Shown one piece after another: positions 63,718-64,000 of a stretch of 64,000 nucleotides of DNA. Location of the stretch: positions 1 through 64,000 of the forward strand of contig NZ_AFHO01000012.1 in the NCBI RefSeq assembly GCF_000218525.1. The letters run 5' to 3'. The first letter of the stretch is position 1; the number at the start of each line of letters is the position of its first letter. A model generated the notes under the pieces. The model had not been told where the DNA came from. It was given only the letters and a program-made list of their open reading frames with translations, and did no database searches. The position numbers and the translations under genes were made by a program. The DNA comes from Mesomycoplasma ovipneumoniae SC01 (GTDB lineage Bacteria > Bacillota_I > Bacilli_A > Mycoplasmatales > Metamycoplasmataceae).

Positions 63718-64000
63718 GATTTTTAATTTGTTTTTGCAACAAAAACAAAGGAAGACTAATACAAATTACTCGGTTTGGGTGACTTTTAACCATAAAAAGT
63801 GCATTTAAATCTTCTAAAATTGGAATAATTTTTTGAGTTTTAATCATTTCTTCATAATTTTCAAGCAAAATTTGTGCTTCTTTTATGGTTTTATTAATTA
63901 AAATTTTTTCAAATAAATAACAACTTGCGAGCAAAAGAGCACAACCTGAAGCGCAAAATTGTATTTTTTTAATTTTTTTGCCGATAATTTCTAAGTCTAA
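63704..64000 (-). CDS. IscU/SufU/NifU-type iron-sulfur scaffold, 3' part
   Basis: The last 98 codons are inside the window; the 5' part lies beyond its right edge. IQFCASGCALLLASCYLFEK, IKEAQILLENYEEMI and the final HPNRVICISLPLFLL match SufU-like scaffolds, with two of the three conserved cluster-ligand Cys visible. It would carry Fe-S clusters received from a NifS/SufS desulfurase, whose gene is expected just upstream. Confidence 0.85.
   Translation of the reverse strand, partial: LDLEIIGKKIKKIQFCASGCALLLASCYLFEKILINKTIKEAQILLENYEEMIKTQKIIPILEDLNALFMVKSHPNRVICISLPLFLLQKQIKNHENS

Overview
This window comes from a mollicute, most probably a member of the Mycoplasma (Mesomycoplasma) hyopneumoniae group. 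The DNA is very AT-rich. UGA is read as tryptophan inside nearly every conserved gene (PolC, GyrA, PotA, PotC, Lgt, TpiA, L20). There is a P97/P102-type adhesin pair, a ClpB without its N-domain, and the typical nine-tRNA block Arg-Pro-Ala-Met-Ile-Ser-fMet-Asp-Phe. I cannot fix the species from sequence alone. Open reading frames that appear to stop at TGA have been joined here into full genes.

Layout. 0-4 kb is an accessory block: two minus-strand genes (a Gly-rich hydrophobic protein and a membrane protein), a divergent nucleotidyltransferase-like gene and a second membrane protein. 4.3-7.1 kb holds tRNA-Trp, tpx, lgt and trxB. 7.1-13.1 kb is the P97-like/P102-like adhesin pair. 13.1-13.8 kb is a repeat-built intergenic region bounded by a duplicated clpB 3' end. 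13.8-20.2 kb carries clpB (with a CIRCE site), tpiA, rpsO, RNase P RNA, rplK-rplA, rpsT and a YhcH/NanQ-like gene. 20.3-22.8 kb is the divergent ktrB/ktrA potassium uptake pair. 23.3-28 kb is the potABCD polyamine transporter. 28-30.8 kb has a leucine-rich-repeat lipoprotein, tsaB and a decayed subtilase-like exported protein. 31-37.6 kb is pyrH-frr-cdsA-polC.

37.6-39.3 kb is a rearranged zone: the polC tail plus the start of the next gene is duplicated around a membrane-protein gene that is split at a pentanucleotide repeat. Then come an S1-domain gene, pgi, an IS3-type orfA remnant, rpmA/rplU, ung, an M42 peptidase, a small peptide gene with a double-glycine-type leader, a second LRR protein, pyk, infC-rpmI-rplT, rpmB, another large membrane protein, the second copy of a 450-bp repeat, gyrA, a ZIP transporter, nine tRNAs and rbgA. 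The right end has a subtilase-lipoprotein gene pair that has been tandemly duplicated (the second subtilase is now a pseudogene), then lepB, rluB and the 3' part of an iscU-type gene.

The housekeeping genes cover translation, ribosome assembly, nucleotide and lipid synthesis, replication and glycolysis. The variable content is surface-exposed or secreted: adhesins, LRR proteins, subtilase plus lipoprotein, a peptide, multi-TM proteins. It sits next to repeats, duplications and homopolymer or microsatellite tracts. Several genes have a -10 box only 6-13 nt before the start codon, which implies leaderless mRNAs, and two genes (infC and the ZIP gene) appear to use AUU or another non-standard start.
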